From contig JBBHKE010002729.1 in NCBI GenBank assembly GCA_037447655.1, positions 330,346 to 394,345 of the forward strand: a stretch of 64,000 nucleotides of DNA, in the 5' to 3' direction. Below, in pieces: positions 37,473-49,600 of this stretch. The translations under genes and the position numbers were made by a program. This DNA comes from Zygnema cylindricum. Lineage: Eukaryota > Streptophyta > Zygnematophyceae > Zygnematales > Zygnemataceae. The first letter of the stretch is position 1; each line of letters starts with the position of its first letter. Under the pieces are notes generated by a model, which was given only the letters and a program-made list of their open reading frames with translations, ran no database searches and was not told the DNA's origin.

Positions 37473-39454
37473 GGCAGTTCACTGCTTGGCAGGAGAATCA
37501 TAGGTGTCACAGTAACGGCATGTCACGCCGTACAGCTCGACGAATTTGTTAATATTAGGGTACGGTACGGCAGTGCCACGTGGCATATTCGGCCGTACAT
37601 ATATACGGTAAGAGCAAATGCCCATTTTAACAGAGGGCCCTTCGTTAGCTGAAAAAAGTTACCGCGAGCACTTTTCCCCCCTCCCAAACAAAAAACCGAC
37701 CAATAGGATTGTGTTATTCGGACCATTATTACTGTACTGTATATCGTAAAAGCCTAAAGTTTTTTCGCCAATTTCATCAATTTCTGAACGTGCGCACGGT
37801 GTCTGATTCCGGTTTGAAGACAGCCAATTAATTGAAAAGGTAAGATCCTTATCTTTGCATCGCAACCGTCAGATTAATAATCTGAAAAGTATGCATAAAG
37901 TGAAAATGTGATTTTAGTGGTGAAAAAACATTGACGCTAAAAAGTAATAACTATACCGTACAATACTGTACTGTAGACAGTGTACTGAGAACTTTTTAAA
38001 ACACGTTAAAAAAAAAGGGCGTAATTTATTTCGTGTCGCACGTTATTCTGAACGGCATTATACTACACCGTGAATCGCTATTAGGGCTAATGTTTTTTTC
38101 GTCTCTTAGGGTGTGTCCCCATGTGCATAAGTAAGGGTTTTTTCCTGTCGTTTTGCTGTAAAACTTAGCGCCGTACTGCCTAAGTTGCAACCGTACGAAG
38201 GAATCGCAAAAAAAAATCGTCCGGCGGCGTGCGCTGTACTATGATGATACGTCAGATTCATACGTTCGTACAAGAGTGTGCACAACGCACACACATACAG
38301 TATGTCTACTGTGCGCGAGTTTTGTGCCAAGTTTTGTGCGCCTACCAAAGGCCTACCATAAAAACGCCTACTTTTGAACTATGCTTTGTATAATTTGAAA
38401 CATTTCAAGTACTAATATAAAATTTAAGTTGATGGCATTAATGCCAAACTTTCTGATCGTCGCTTTCTCAAAAAATTTCCCCCCGAATTTTGTTTCAGGG
38501 CGTGACATTGTCACGAGAAGGTGCTGACACATAGTTGGAGAGTGGAAGAAAAATAGATCTGAGGGCGTCCAAGAGAAATAGGTTGGCGTCTATAAAAACA
38601 GCAACAATATCACTATTCTTACTCGAGATTATTCCTATCTAACCATTTTCAGTCAAATCCGAGTTACCGAGTCTTACCAGAAAAACAAAACAAACATCCC
38701 TTTCCTTATATGTGAAACATGTGATTACCTGTGACAAATGTCACATGCCTACAAAGATGTCAAAACAAAACTTCGAGCTCATAATTGTTGGTTTTTGCAT
38801 CGGCAATGTCGACAATAATGAGAAGTTTAATAAAAATCGAATTAATAACAATTGGAGTTAAAACAAATAAACCTATGGTGAACAACCTTGACCATGTTGA
38901 CAAAACACAATACCTACAGGTTAAAATATGTGGACCTACTAATAGGAATGAAGCACTTATATATCTACAACAGTAGTTCATTATAACAAATTGGCCTCCG
39001 AAGAAAAAATCCCCTTTGCCTGCCCTAATTCACTATACAAGCCTGGATTTCAACAGGTCCCTAATCAGTTAATACTATTCTGTTACTAATAATAGTGTTG
39101 CGAAGGCTATCTCAACTTCAATTTGGTCGTTGACACTGCATATTTTGTCGCCCGTTTAACATAAAAATATGTAATAAAACAGTTCCCTCGACATGTTTTC
39201 TCATAATCACGACGTCAACAGCTTTTCAGCACATATTTCAAAATGGCACTAAGGTTTTTTTCTCACTTGATTTAGCCCTCCTGGAGCAATGGTATTTTCA
39301 ATTTTGCGTACGCTTTTCAAAAAAAAGACCGAAAATTTGCACCGGAAAATCGCTTCAGAGTTTCGAAGCGAATCTTAGACTTTGTGCCACTATCACATAC
39401 GGAATACAAAGGAATGGCTCCTCCTGCAAACATGACAGGAAACCATACAACAAA

Positions 39455-39665
39455 AGACAGTAGAAGTGAGGATTACAAAGCATAAACTGCTTGAGGAAAA
39501 ACAGCAGAAGAGAGGATAGCATAAAATGCTTCAGAAAAAACATCTGAAGAGAGGATTTACAAAGCATAAAATGCTGAAGGAAAGACAACAGCAGTGAAGA
39601 CTACAAATCATAAAATGCTTGGGGGCAAACATGAAGAGACAATTGCAAAGCATACAATAACATGC
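39455..39665. repeat. ~50-bp imperfect tandem repeat (about 4-5 units)
   Basis: Units share AGTGAGGATTACAAAGCATA and AAATGCTTGAGGAAAAAC blocks (each with substitutions), in head-to-tail order. Non-coding. Confidence 0.75.
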
Positions 39666-40284
39666 CTAACAACAGAAAATGAAACGAAGACCCTATGCAT
39701 ACAATAGCTCACATGTACCAAAAAATCGGAAACTCTATATGTAGTTTCCCCAAACTATTCAAAAAGATCATAAAATACGCGTATAGTACCGGGTCACCAC
39801 GTATAGTGTTCCCAATTGTTTTCACACATTTAAATTATAATCCATATCCCCTTCCCTCAAAGTTCCCAAAAGAAAGTGGGAAGACTTACCAGTTATCTTA
39901 CGCACAAAAAAATTGTTATCTTTGTCAAATAAGAGCACTTATGCAGTTGATTACCACATGTGTCTGATGGAAGGACGAATGTAACTGATAATCCCTACGG
40001 AGAATGGAAAGGATCGCACACAAAAAATCCTCTGACAGTGCACGATCCTCGGAGAAAAAAAAAAAACTGAGTAAAAGCTGTCTTGGAGCCTTGGTCCGAG
40101 AAAAAAAGCGTTGACCAAAAAAGCGCTGACCTATCGGGTCATATGTTGCTGATATCAAAAACCAGCGACATATACATGGTAGTGATATATGATGGCGGTT
40201 CTTGCAATTTTGCCTTCCCGTCCTTGGTATTTCCACCTCAACAAGTCCCCTTTAAGCTCATTGCGAACAAATGGAATTGCGAAA

Positions 40285-40455
40285 CAAAGTGGAAAAGTCT
40301 CTACTCAAGTGGAAAGTTCTCTTCTGAAGTGGAAAATCTCAAGTGGAAAAGTCACCACTGAAGTGGAAACGTCCCTACTCAAGACGTCTCAAGTGGAAAA
40401 GTTCCTACTGAAGTGGAGAAGTCTCTACTCAAGTGGGAAATTCTTTACTCAAATA
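40285..40455. repeat. ~20-bp tandem repeat just downstream of the PPR stop codon
   Basis: Units of the form AAGTGGAAAAGTCTCTACTC repeat about eight times with variation. They end a few bases before the PPR gene's stop, so they would lie in its 3' UTR. Confidence 0.8.
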
Positions 40456-40460
40456 TTGCG

Positions 40461-43400
40461 TCATTTAAAATCCTTTCCCAGGGCAAGATTTCGAGCATAT
40501 GATGCTCGACTCCGGAGTCCTGCTCTCTCATAAGCACACATCACAAATTCCCACGTTTGGGATGACGGACGAAATCGTCTTTCTCTCATCAACTCTATTG
40601 TGTCCTCCATTTTCCCCAAAAGCCCAGCATTGCTGTAGGCTACAACCAAATTATCAAAGTCTTTCTTTTGAAGAGAAAACCCAGCTGTTATCATTTCACA
40701 AACTGAATGCTCCATGCGGTCAATCAGGCCACTTCTTCCGTATTCCAAAATGAGGATTTCGAAAATTAAATGGGTAAAAGGACAGCCCTCTATAGCCATA
40801 ACCTGCCGAATTCGTTCTATTCCTGCTATTAAGCCCCGTCTCCCATAAGCCCTTAGGACAGAAGCATAAACAGTTGCGTCAGGTTGACAACCAATGGCTC
40901 TCATAAAACGCAAAGTGGTATCCATTTTTGTACAATCACCATGGTTCCCAAAGCCTGTTATAAGGGCAGTGAATGTTAACTTGTCGGGTTCAATACCTAA
41001 ATTACACATTTCTGTGAATACTGCCTCCATTTCTGCAACTCTTCCCAATTGACTCTCGACACAAATCATCTCGGTATATAAGGCGGTGTCCTTTTTGCAC
41101 TTGTTTATGGTCAACTCTTCCCAAGTTTCTGCAACTTTACGAAAGAGACCACAAATACGATAAGCGTGGACTAGCACCGTGTATGTGACCCCATCTGGAG
41201 TAAGACCTTTTTGACGCATTGTTTCCAATATCTTTTCCATTGATTGAATATCACCTGTCTTTCCAAAAGCAGAAATGAGCGTATTAAACACAACAATGTT
41301 TGGTTTGCAATCTGTTTCTAACATTCTCTCAAACAATTCCTTTGCCTCCTGTAGACGACCAGCTTTGGTTAATGTCATCAATATTGCTCCGTACGTCACA
41401 ACGGTGGGCCTCAATGGTGAATTTGATGCCTGCATCCTTCGAAAAACTTCTACAGCTTTGTCTGTTTCTCCAGCACGTCCCAACGCAGTAATGATAGCGT
41501 TGTACGGTGGAGCATCAATTACACAGCCAGAGGCTTGCATGTCATCTAGGAGAAGAAAACATTGTTTTATCATCTTGCCACGTCCAAGAATTGTCAACAT
41601 CATTGTATAATGGTGCACGTTAGGGGAATAAGGGTTCCTTTTGCGCCACCATTGCCACACCTGTAAAAACACATGCAATATACGGGAAAAAATACATCTT
41701 CATTTTGTGGATCTTTGGCAAAGAATACGTTAACATATGCAATTTACTTCCAAGTCCTAGACATTTTAATGTTACCAAGCAAGGACAAGTGCAACATCTA
41801 CAAAACATTGCATCTTCATTTCCAAGATTTTTGGCAAAGAACACATTAAGATGTGCAATTAATTTGAAGACTTCGCCAGTTTGATCATAGTTTCAAAGTG
41901 CAAAAATGCGTGGAATTGGTATATCTGGTAACCTCGTGTTATACATGTATTATAGGGGGTTATCGCATATAATACTGGTATATGTGGGGCAACCACATAT
42001 ATTGTTTTCATACATTTTCGCACTTTAATACTATGATCTTAATGTTGCCTAGTAGGCCAAATCTCTAAGGAGATAGAGAAGCATGATTCATCTTTAGGTA
42101 TTGTGGCTTTACTCAATATGGAGTTACAAAGAAAGGTGGTAGTAGCTTTCACGTCTTCCATTGTGTGAAGAATTATGAAAGCACAGCCTCACCTATCATT
42201 GAAAACAACGTTTGATGCTATTCAGAGGACATGATAAGATCACAAGGCAATACGACGCCCTTCGCTAATAGAGTTACTGAAATATTGGCGTTAACAATTT
42301 ATCGGAATCAGCTACACTAAATTAAGTGTTGCCACATGGTCCAATGTAGGGAACTTAAACGACTAGTGCCACTGACAATAATTTATGATTTTGAGTCAAA
42401 AAACACGCACCCAAGTTAGAATGCCCATAGGAATGAAAGTTAACAACATTAATTTGGTCTAGACTTTTTCACCAAAAAATCATAATATTAAAGGAGTGCA
42501 CTACACATCGCCATGTCTCCCCTCAATGAATTCGTATTATACATTCTAATTCAGCATTGACTCTAACACTTCATTTACACTAAAAGGATGGACAGTGTAG
42601 CTATCTTAACGGGAGATATAGCCCCTTCCAGCTTGCCATAAACTACAGCGTGAATAGTTATTAGAGTAAACAAATTAATAGCGTGGGGTTTATATAAGTG
42701 TTATTAATTCTAATTCAATTCTAAATGACATGGCTGATTCTGAAACTGTTTAAAGAATAAGTGTTAAGAGAAAACAATTAGTGTCATAAACACTCTTTCA
42801 GGTTTGAGGGGTAAAATTTAGGCGCACTGATATTGTGTCATTAACGCTAATAACAATACACAGAGTACACTGCCCATCGCTATTAGTGAAAAAAAAATAT
42901 TGGTTTTGAATCGAAATTAGTACCAATCATACTGATTTAACACACACTTAAATAGTAAAATTAAAAAAACACCATTTTATGGTTTTTGGGGAAAAAAAGT
43001 CGCGACTGCATTGATATTAACACTAATAGAGATGGGCCATAAAAACCTTAAAATTTCAAGGCAAACACTACTTACATTGCTCTACAACAAAGAGACACAA
43101 ATGCTCTTTAGGAGTTGTCTTGCAAAACAGGATTGTAGGGTTTTTAACACTTTCTTAAGGATTTTAAGGATTGTAGCAGTTGTCTTGCACAACAAAATTG
43201 TGGGTTTTTCTACGGTTTTCCAGGGGTTGCTAGAATTGTAAGTGTTATCTTTCGGAAAAAATTGTAGAGCTTCTAGAGTTTTTTTAGGGTTTTTTGGATT
43301 TTAGGATTGTAGAAGTTGACTTGCAGTGTACACCATGTACCGCTATTAACACTAATGTTTTTTTCACCACATATTGATTGGAGACCGCCAATCAAAAGGG

Positions 43401-45417
43401 GAGAACCTTACCTTGAAATCGCAAACGTCGATTAACAACCCGGCAAGTGTGCATCAAAGAAAGATAATTTAGTGGTGAAAATAACATTATACTAATAGCG
43501 GTACACGGTGAAGCAAGCTGGCAAAATGCTGTCCGTGAATGATGGAAAAGACATTGATCTCTCTCTCTCTCTCTCTCTCTCTCTTTCGAGAGAGAGAGAG
43601 AGAAGGGGAGGGAGAGAGGGAGAAGAAGGAGAGAGACGGGAGAGACGAAAGAGAAGACAGAATTTTAGGGTTTTTGCGTGGCCTACTGTGCAAACAATAC
43701 CTGGCAGACAAAATTAATTATTTTATTATTTATCATCATTACCATATGAAAATCAAAAATTAAATTAGCGTTGATGCATTCTACAGTGATATAAACAATG
43801 ATAGAACTTTACTGACATGGAGAGGGGGAGAGGAAGGAAGAGGGTGGGAAGGGGAAAACAGTGGAGGACAGGCAGGGGAGAGTGAGGGGAACTGGAGGAG
43901 GGGAGAGTGGAAGGAGGGAGAAGAGTGAATGGCAGTCAGAAGGGGAGAGAGGGCAGTCAGAGGGGGAGGGAAGAGGTGGAGGGAAGAGGGTGGAGGGGAA
44001 GGGAGAGAGGAAGAAGGAGATGAGAGGGAGAGGGAGAGGGAGAAGTGAGGGAGAGGGAGAAGTGAGGGAGAGGGGGTGGGGATGCAAAAATGCAGAAAAC
44101 AAGTCAAAGTTCAACTAAAAATCAGAAGAAACAAAGGAGAAACTTTTTTATGATTTTATGAGGGCTTTAAATTCGAAGGTTCACTAAGGTTTTTCAGGGT
44201 TTTTAATGCTCTTCAGGATTTTCGAAGGGATTCCTAGGGTTTTTTAAGGAATTTTCAGGGATTTTCAGGGATTTCAGGGTTTTTTTAGGAATTTTTAAGG
44301 TTTGGTGAAGAACTGCCTGCAGGGAGCTCCCAATAATTCATAAGACCCTCAAGTTTTTTAAGGGTTTTAAGAGTGTTACGAGATTAATTTTGGGGTTTTC
44401 AAGGGTTTGAAGTACCTGCAGGGCCACCTTAGGCCGTTTTAATAGGCCTAATTCGCGGAGAAGCGCCATTATCTCCCAATCATTCATATATTTTCCAGGC
44501 GATACCATTCCATCCATTACGTCAGCAACACCAGCTGCGCTAGCGGCAGACACTAACTCCCGTACAGCTGTCCGTACATTCAAATTCCGTACGTCTGTCC
44601 GTACATTTAACTTACGTACACCTGTCCTTGCTGTCGAATTCCCAGTCTGTGTCGGTTTTGTTTCTCCGATTGAAGGCTCTTTGTCGACGATAGACGCACC
44701 ATCTTCTTCTTCTACTTCTTCTTCTTCTTTTTCTTCTTCTTTTTGTTTTCCATAAAATTGAATGTGAGAAACTATATTGATTGTAGTTTTTTGTGTTCTC
44801 TTTTCTGATACACATACTCTGGCGTCTAATTTGGCGCATTCTAGGTCTGTATCATCTTCCCTACCTTTTTCCGTAAAGGTTGTTCCCGTGGAGGACAATG
44901 GATTAGTGATAAACTTTTTGTCCTTCTCCTCCTCCTCCTCCTTTTCCTTTTCCTTTTCCTCCATTCGAATTTCGGTAGAATTCTGTTTTTGTTTTGGTTG
45001 AGAAGCTCTTCCAAAACTGCGGCCATTCGGAAACCTTCTCACCTCCACTTGCTCTGCTTCTCCATTTTTTTTTCCTTTCTGCGGCTCTCCCTCTCCAGTG
45101 ACATACTTGTTGTGGCGCAAGGGGCTTGACTTCCACGACGGCCATTTCCAAGAAACTTCCTGCCGCTTAGGTGTTCTCGAAACAACTACTGTAGCCTGTT
45201 CCATAGAGCAGCGTAATGGCATAAAGCAGCGTAACGGCATAGAACAAGGTGACGGCATAGAATAAGGTAACGGCAAAGAGCAACGTAACGGCATAGAACA
45301 GCGTGATGACGTAGAACAGAGTGATAATGGCTGGAAGGTGCTGGAGGAAGAAAAAGAGAATGAAACATGGCGGACATATCCATCGCAGAGAGCGCAGAGA
45401 GATATACTGGCTTGCAT
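40461..45417 (-). CDS. P-class pentatricopeptide repeat protein, two exons
   Basis: Exons 45417-44416 and 41660-40461 join in phase 0 to 733 residues. P-class PPR proteins bind organellar RNA one base per repeat and act in processing, stability or translation. Exon 2 is almost wholly PPR motifs (about eleven), for example PYNAIITALGRAGETDKAVE, VTYGAILMTLTKAGRLQEAK and VVFNTLISAFGKTG. It opens with VWQWWRKR, which follows RPKVALQ at the end of exon 1, a common PPR entry. The N-terminus (MQASISLCALC...) is Ser/Cys/Arg-rich with almost no acidic residues and may be an organellar transit peptide. The middle of exon 1 is a highly charged linker with KEKEEEEEKDK and EEKEEEEVEEE runs. I do not recognise a named orthologue. 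The 2.75 kb intron contains three MITEs. No DYW or E domain is present. Confidence 0.88.
41665..41880 (-). repeat. Tandem copy of the exon 2 acceptor region (PPR intron)
   Basis: Blocks of about 117 bp beginning CATCTTCATTT...TTTGGCAAAGAA recur at about 41694 and 41811. The second is preceded by GTGCAACATCTACAAAACA, which resembles the true acceptor zone CCACACCTGTAAAAACA. The sense-strand relic reads TTTTGTAG|ATGTTG, against the true TTTTTACAG|GTGTGG. Confidence 0.6.
42644..42867. mobile_element. MITE in the PPR intron
   Basis: Ends TACAGCGTGAATAGTTATTAG and CTAATAACAATACACAGAGTA are diverged inverted copies. The interior has AGTGTTATTAATTCTAATTC, shared with other family members. It directly abuts the next element. 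Confidence 0.6.
42870..43037. mobile_element. MITE with GCCCATCGCTATTAG ends (subfamily B), PPR intron
   Basis: Left end CTGCCCATCGCTATTAGTG is matched by CACTAATAGAGATGGGCC at the right. The inner sequence mentions ACACACTTAAATAG and runs of A/T. No coding capacity. Confidence 0.7.
43329..43511. mobile_element. MITE in the PPR intron, TACACCATGTACCGC ends
   Basis: Inverted ends TACACCATGTACCGCTATTA and TAATAGCGGTACACGGTG match with few differences. The centre carries a GATTGG...CCAATC-type block shared with members at 55251 and 46040-46200. Confidence 0.8.
43557..43605. repeat. (CT)n-TTCGA-(GA)n inverted dinucleotide repeat
   Basis: A run of about 12 CT units turns directly into GA units around TTCGA, a near-perfect hairpin within the PPR intron. 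Confidence 0.9.
43815..44085. repeat. Purine-rich low-complexity tract, PPR intron
   Basis: G/A-rich sequence (GGGGAG, GGGAGA, GAAGTGAG units) of about 270 bp within the PPR intron. Its open frames on both strands are compositional artefacts. Confidence 0.85.
44307..44415 (-). repeat. Copy of the exon 1 donor (PPR intron)
   Basis: The true donor reads CCCTGCAG|GTACTTC in the sense direction. About 100 bp into the intron, GCTCCCTGCAG|GCAGTTC repeats the exon end and donor, with GC in place of GT. Confidence 0.5.
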
Positions 45418-45573
45418 GGAAAAAGGAAAGGTTAAGGGGGAAAATATCTTCAATTCAAGCAGCTATGATTTATAGGTTTATAGACCAGCTGCTCTGGTGC
45501 TTTTTCTCAGGTTTTACAAACGGTATGGTATGCCATCGAATTTTATGGTACAGTATAGTACAGTACTGTACAG

Positions 45574-45812
45574 TACACCGTGTATCGCTATTAGTAGTGT
45601 TGGGTATCGGGTAGATTCATATCGCGATAATCTCGATATTCGATATATCGAATATCGATCGAGGAGGATCCTCGATATATCGTACCGAGACCAACATAAA
45701 TTATCGCGATATATATCGCAAAAATTTCGTGTCCGTACAGGCAGAGTACGGAAAACCGTACGAAAAATCGTACGGAGAATCGTACGAAAAATCGTACGGA
45801 TTTGTGCTCAGT

Positions 45813-45844
<32 letters not shown>

Positions 45845-46238
45845 TTTTTTGAAAAAAAAAATTTTCATATTCGATATATCGTCAATACGATATATCGGCG
45901 ATATATCGGCGATATATCGCGATAATTTGAAATTCGATATATCGAAGCGATATATCGAATATCGGGTACATGAAATTCGATATATATCGAATATCGGCAA
46001 TGGGTCCTCGATACCCAACACTAGCTATTAGAGTATTAGTGTTAATGTTATTTTTGTCACTTAAAACATCTTTTCTCCGTACACGTTTGTCGGTTTATGG
46101 ATCTGACGGTTGCGATTGCAAGCTAAGAATCTCATCTTTCGATTGGTGGTCTTTATGTGAAAATCGGACAAGTGTGTACGGAGAAAAGATGTTTTAAGTG
46201 GCGAAAAAATCATTAGCACTAATAGCGATACGCGATAT
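45574..46238. mobile_element. MITE (CACCGTGTATCGCTATTAG family), split by another element
   Basis: Left end TACACCGTGTATCGCTATTAG (45574-45594) and right end CTAATAGCGATACGCGATATA (to about 46238) are inverted partners. The interior right half (46032-46220) contains an inner inverted repeat, AAACATCTTTTCTCCGTACAC against its complement near 46172-46196. The left half is interrupted after GCTATTAG. Confidence 0.8.
45595..46023. mobile_element. hAT-like MITE with 8-bp target-site duplication
   Basis: It is 429 bp with a perfect 15-bp terminal inverted repeat TAGTGTTGGGTATCG / CGATACCCAACACTA, flanked by perfect 8-bp GCTATTAG (45587-45594 and 46024-46031). An 8-bp duplication and a TIR of YAGNGTTGGG form are typical of the hAT superfamily. 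The interior is dense with CGATATATCG palindromes, a short CGTACG-containing array and a G run of about 30. No transposase. Confidence 0.9.
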
Positions 46239-46655
46239 ACTGTACTGCACTGTACAGTATGCCATCGTATTTGTTTAATAACGTCAGGATCAAAAATTGG
46301 AGACGCTACAGTATATGTGGCTTACCCGTATTATTTGTGCGTGAATTTGTTTTATCGTGTAAAATACGATTATTGTACGATTAAAATCACATTACAGTAC
46401 AGCACTGTACCATTATTAATTTATTATCTATTAATAATTCGGTTATATGTATCTGCACGGAATTTCGCACGCAATTTATACAGTTTTGGAAACTCCTATT
46501 TTTGTGCGGATTCACGAAATGTCCAAATGGCTTCTTCATTAAATTTTGATTCTTTTTTGCAACTTTTGAAACGTTCACGCGAGCTATCCACGTCAGATTT
46601 TTGCTCCTCTCGATTCTTTTTCTTCGATTCGATTCTTTCCCTTCGATTCTCAGCC

Positions 46656-49600
46656 ATGGCTCTCGTGCTTCTGTGCGGCCAGCCTTGCAGCGGTAAAAGC
46701 ACCGTCGCCCGCCTGATTGCAGATGCCCTAGCGTCTCCCTCGTCGAATGTAGTTATTATAGACGAAACGTCCTTGAGTGCTGACAGCAAACTTTGTTATG
46801 AAGGTAAGGTTTTGCAACCCTAAAAACAATAAAAAACGCTACGCTACGTTTTCCATGTGGTTTTGTAAGAAATTTCCATAAGGTTTTACAAGAAATATCA
46901 TGAAATTCAGAGAAGGTGCCTATGTTAGTTTGGAATCTTGCACAAATGTTGAATTTAATCATCATTCTTGCAGGCTAGGAATATATGGATAATTACACTG
47001 TCACTGTGTTAGACATTTTTAGGGCACTCAAACGTATTTAGCTTATTTTTCAATCGTTGAATTCTTAAGGTCTTCAATTATATTGTCGACTGTTAGATTT
47101 TTTCTAGAATGGAGCAACTAATGGCGATGGGCGTGAAAGCTTCCGATGCGAGTGGTGAAAGAAAAAGTAAATCAAGTTTTTTATGAGGTTAACAAAGTGG
47201 TGATTGAGACAAATTAGATGGTTATGTTGGAAGAGTTCATATGTGCGAAAACAATTGGAAACTCTTAATGTGGTTACAACACGAGTATTACACCGTATAG
47301 TACACGTATAATATAGGGTAGCCACAGCGTCCAATCGATTTCTTACATTTTAACTATGTTGTCAAGTCCGTCATGTTGTGGCAATAATTGTGTTCCTCTA
47401 AAGAAATCATTGTAGTGCATTCTGATTAAATTGTCTACTCAAATTGTATTTGCACTTAAAATGCAAGTAATAACTTTATAAGAGTCATAATATTAATGTT
47501 TAATTAAAGAGGAGAGTCACGATGTAGTTTGAAATAAGTCGTGAAGCCGCTTTTGGTATTCAGGTGCATATAAAAGAGAAACCATTCTCTACACCGCCCA
47601 TCGCTATTAGAGTTACTGAATCGTTAGTGTTGACACTTTATTAGAATTAACTGCACTAAATTAGTTCTGCCGCTGGCTCATTGTGGACCAGTTAACTAAA
47701 TAGTGTTATAATAGTGTTTTTTTAATTTTGGGTCAAAATAACACTCACACGAATTAGAGTAATTGAAGTCAAACAATGGGCTGAATAGCCGCTTATCTGT
47801 TTCTTTGGTCTATGATTATTTCTTGACTAAAAGAGAGCTCTCCTAAATCATTGTGAGCAGTACCTAGCTGCTTATCTCCTTTCTTTTTATCTCGTTCATA
47901 GTTGCTTCTTGACTAAAGAGACATGTCAAGGTTGTCCTCGCCTTTTCAGATATGCCACGAGAGAAGAACCTTCGTGGAGTTTTAAGATCGGCTGTTGATC
48001 GGGCTGTGAGCAAGGAACGCATTGTGATTGTGGATTCCCTCAATAACATCAAGGTTCTTCTTTCTATTTTCAGTTTTTGTTCAAATTTTCTGTGTGATTT
48101 AATGGAATTTCTGGAGGATTCCAAAATCCTCCACTGCGTGCATTATTATGGTCGAGACCCTCGCTAAGTTTAAGGCTGGATTCAACTGGATATTTGTTGA
48201 AGCTTCGTCCAGGGGCATAACTAACGGATTTTATTTTGCTTATCCATTTTTGTTTATCCATTAAGTTTTTAGCTACATATAGTGAGGTTTATTCCTACTC
48301 GTTGGCCTTTATTCTTGGCCAAATATTATGTGGTCTGAAGGTTTTTAGAGGGCTTTGGAAGGGTTTTGAGAGTATTGTTAAGGCGGTTCACTGCAGGGCT
48401 ATCGGTATGAACTATGGTGTTTGGCGAGAGCAGCAGGCACACTATACTCTCTGGTGAGCCAGTATGTCTCATTCTATTTTTATCACCAGGTTGTCTGAAC
48501 GTTTGTGACCTTTTATCAATTGTTTGATATGTACGTTCATTAATTGTGTATGTATGTTTATTAATTGTCTGGTGTGGTGATCATTGTACTCTCTGGTGAG
48601 CCGGTATGTCTCATTTAATTCTATCACCAGGTTGTTTGGACTTTTGTGTACGTTTGTTAATTGTGTGATGTGTGGAGATGTACACCGCCTATTGCTATTA
48701 GAGTTAGTGAATTATTAGCGTCAACACTTTATTAGAATTAGCTACACTTAAGTATGTTTTCCCCCGCGGATCGTTATGCGCCACTTGCCTAAACAGTGTT
48801 GTTAACACTAATTTATGGTTTTGGGTAAATAAAAGCACTCACTTTAATTAGAGTGATGAACTCTCAGAGGATGGGCAGTGTACCTTCTGTCTGCCTTAAA
48901 CGGTCTCAACATGTAATACTGTTTATACCAGCAATATGTTTAACTCTTGTTGAATTGGAGGAATTTAAAAACTGATAATTAACAATGTAGTAAAACTTAT
49001 TGTTAACAAGATACTCTTGTTGAATTAGAGAAATTTAGGTACATCGCAGTCTCCTTGTTAAAATCTATTATTAACAATATAGTAAACTTATTATTAACAC
49101 GATACTCTTTTTGAACTGGAGGAATATAGGTCCATTGTCACGTAACTGCGGAAACTGCGAGAGCTTGGAATGCTCAACGCCTTGAAAAAGGAGAAACTGC
49201 TTACCCTCCTCCCATGTGAGATCAGCCTCCCATTCTTTTGGCCACTAGCAAATCTTCACTGCTCACTGGATTAAGAATGTTCTATAAATAAATATTATAT
49301 TTAAATATTTTGAAGTAACATTTTGAAATCTTATTCAGACTGCCTGACTTTAGGAATGGACACTATGGTTGGGGAGTGAAAGGTGGCAGCATGGAAGACT
49401 TGTTGAGGCGTTTTGAGACACCTAAGAAACACAATCGTTGGGATTCTCCCTTATTTGAGATATACCCTGGTCAAGGTTTGTCTTTTCTCCAGACCACATT
49501 GTGTGTCTTGTTTGCTTTGTACTTGTCAAAGTGGGATGTATCTCTGTTTAAAGATTCCATTATGTTTGCTATTCCTTATCAAAGTGAGGTTTTATCTATA

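Larger units (their letters stand above)
37473..40460. other. Intergenic DNA between SEC14 and PPR genes (both -)
   Basis: This holds the SEC14 5' flank and the PPR 3' flank. There are several MITE-end relics (ACACCGTGAATCGCTATTAG at about 38070; related inner sequence at 37800-37950). A short tandem array lies at 39455-39665 (about 50-bp units with AAAGCATAAAATGCTT). A 20-bp-unit array lies at 40285-40455. No gene is supported. Confidence 0.45.
45418..46655. promoter_or_regulatory. Divergent intergenic spacer between PPR (-) and KTI12 (+)
   Basis: The two start codons lie 1,238 bp apart facing away from each other. About half of the spacer is a MITE that is itself split by a hAT-like MITE. 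GTACAGTAC-type palindromes (45549-45575, 46240-46260, 46394-46412) flank the transposons. No TATA box was assigned with confidence. Shared promoter function is inference. Confidence 0.45.

Noticed and set aside
46527-46655. N-terminal extension of KTI12 from an upstream in-frame ATG
   Set aside because: The frame is open, but KTI12 proteins start directly at the M-x-L-V-x-x-C-G-x-P P-loop strand, and the extension is low-complexity Ser/Phe-rich. Most likely 5' UTR.
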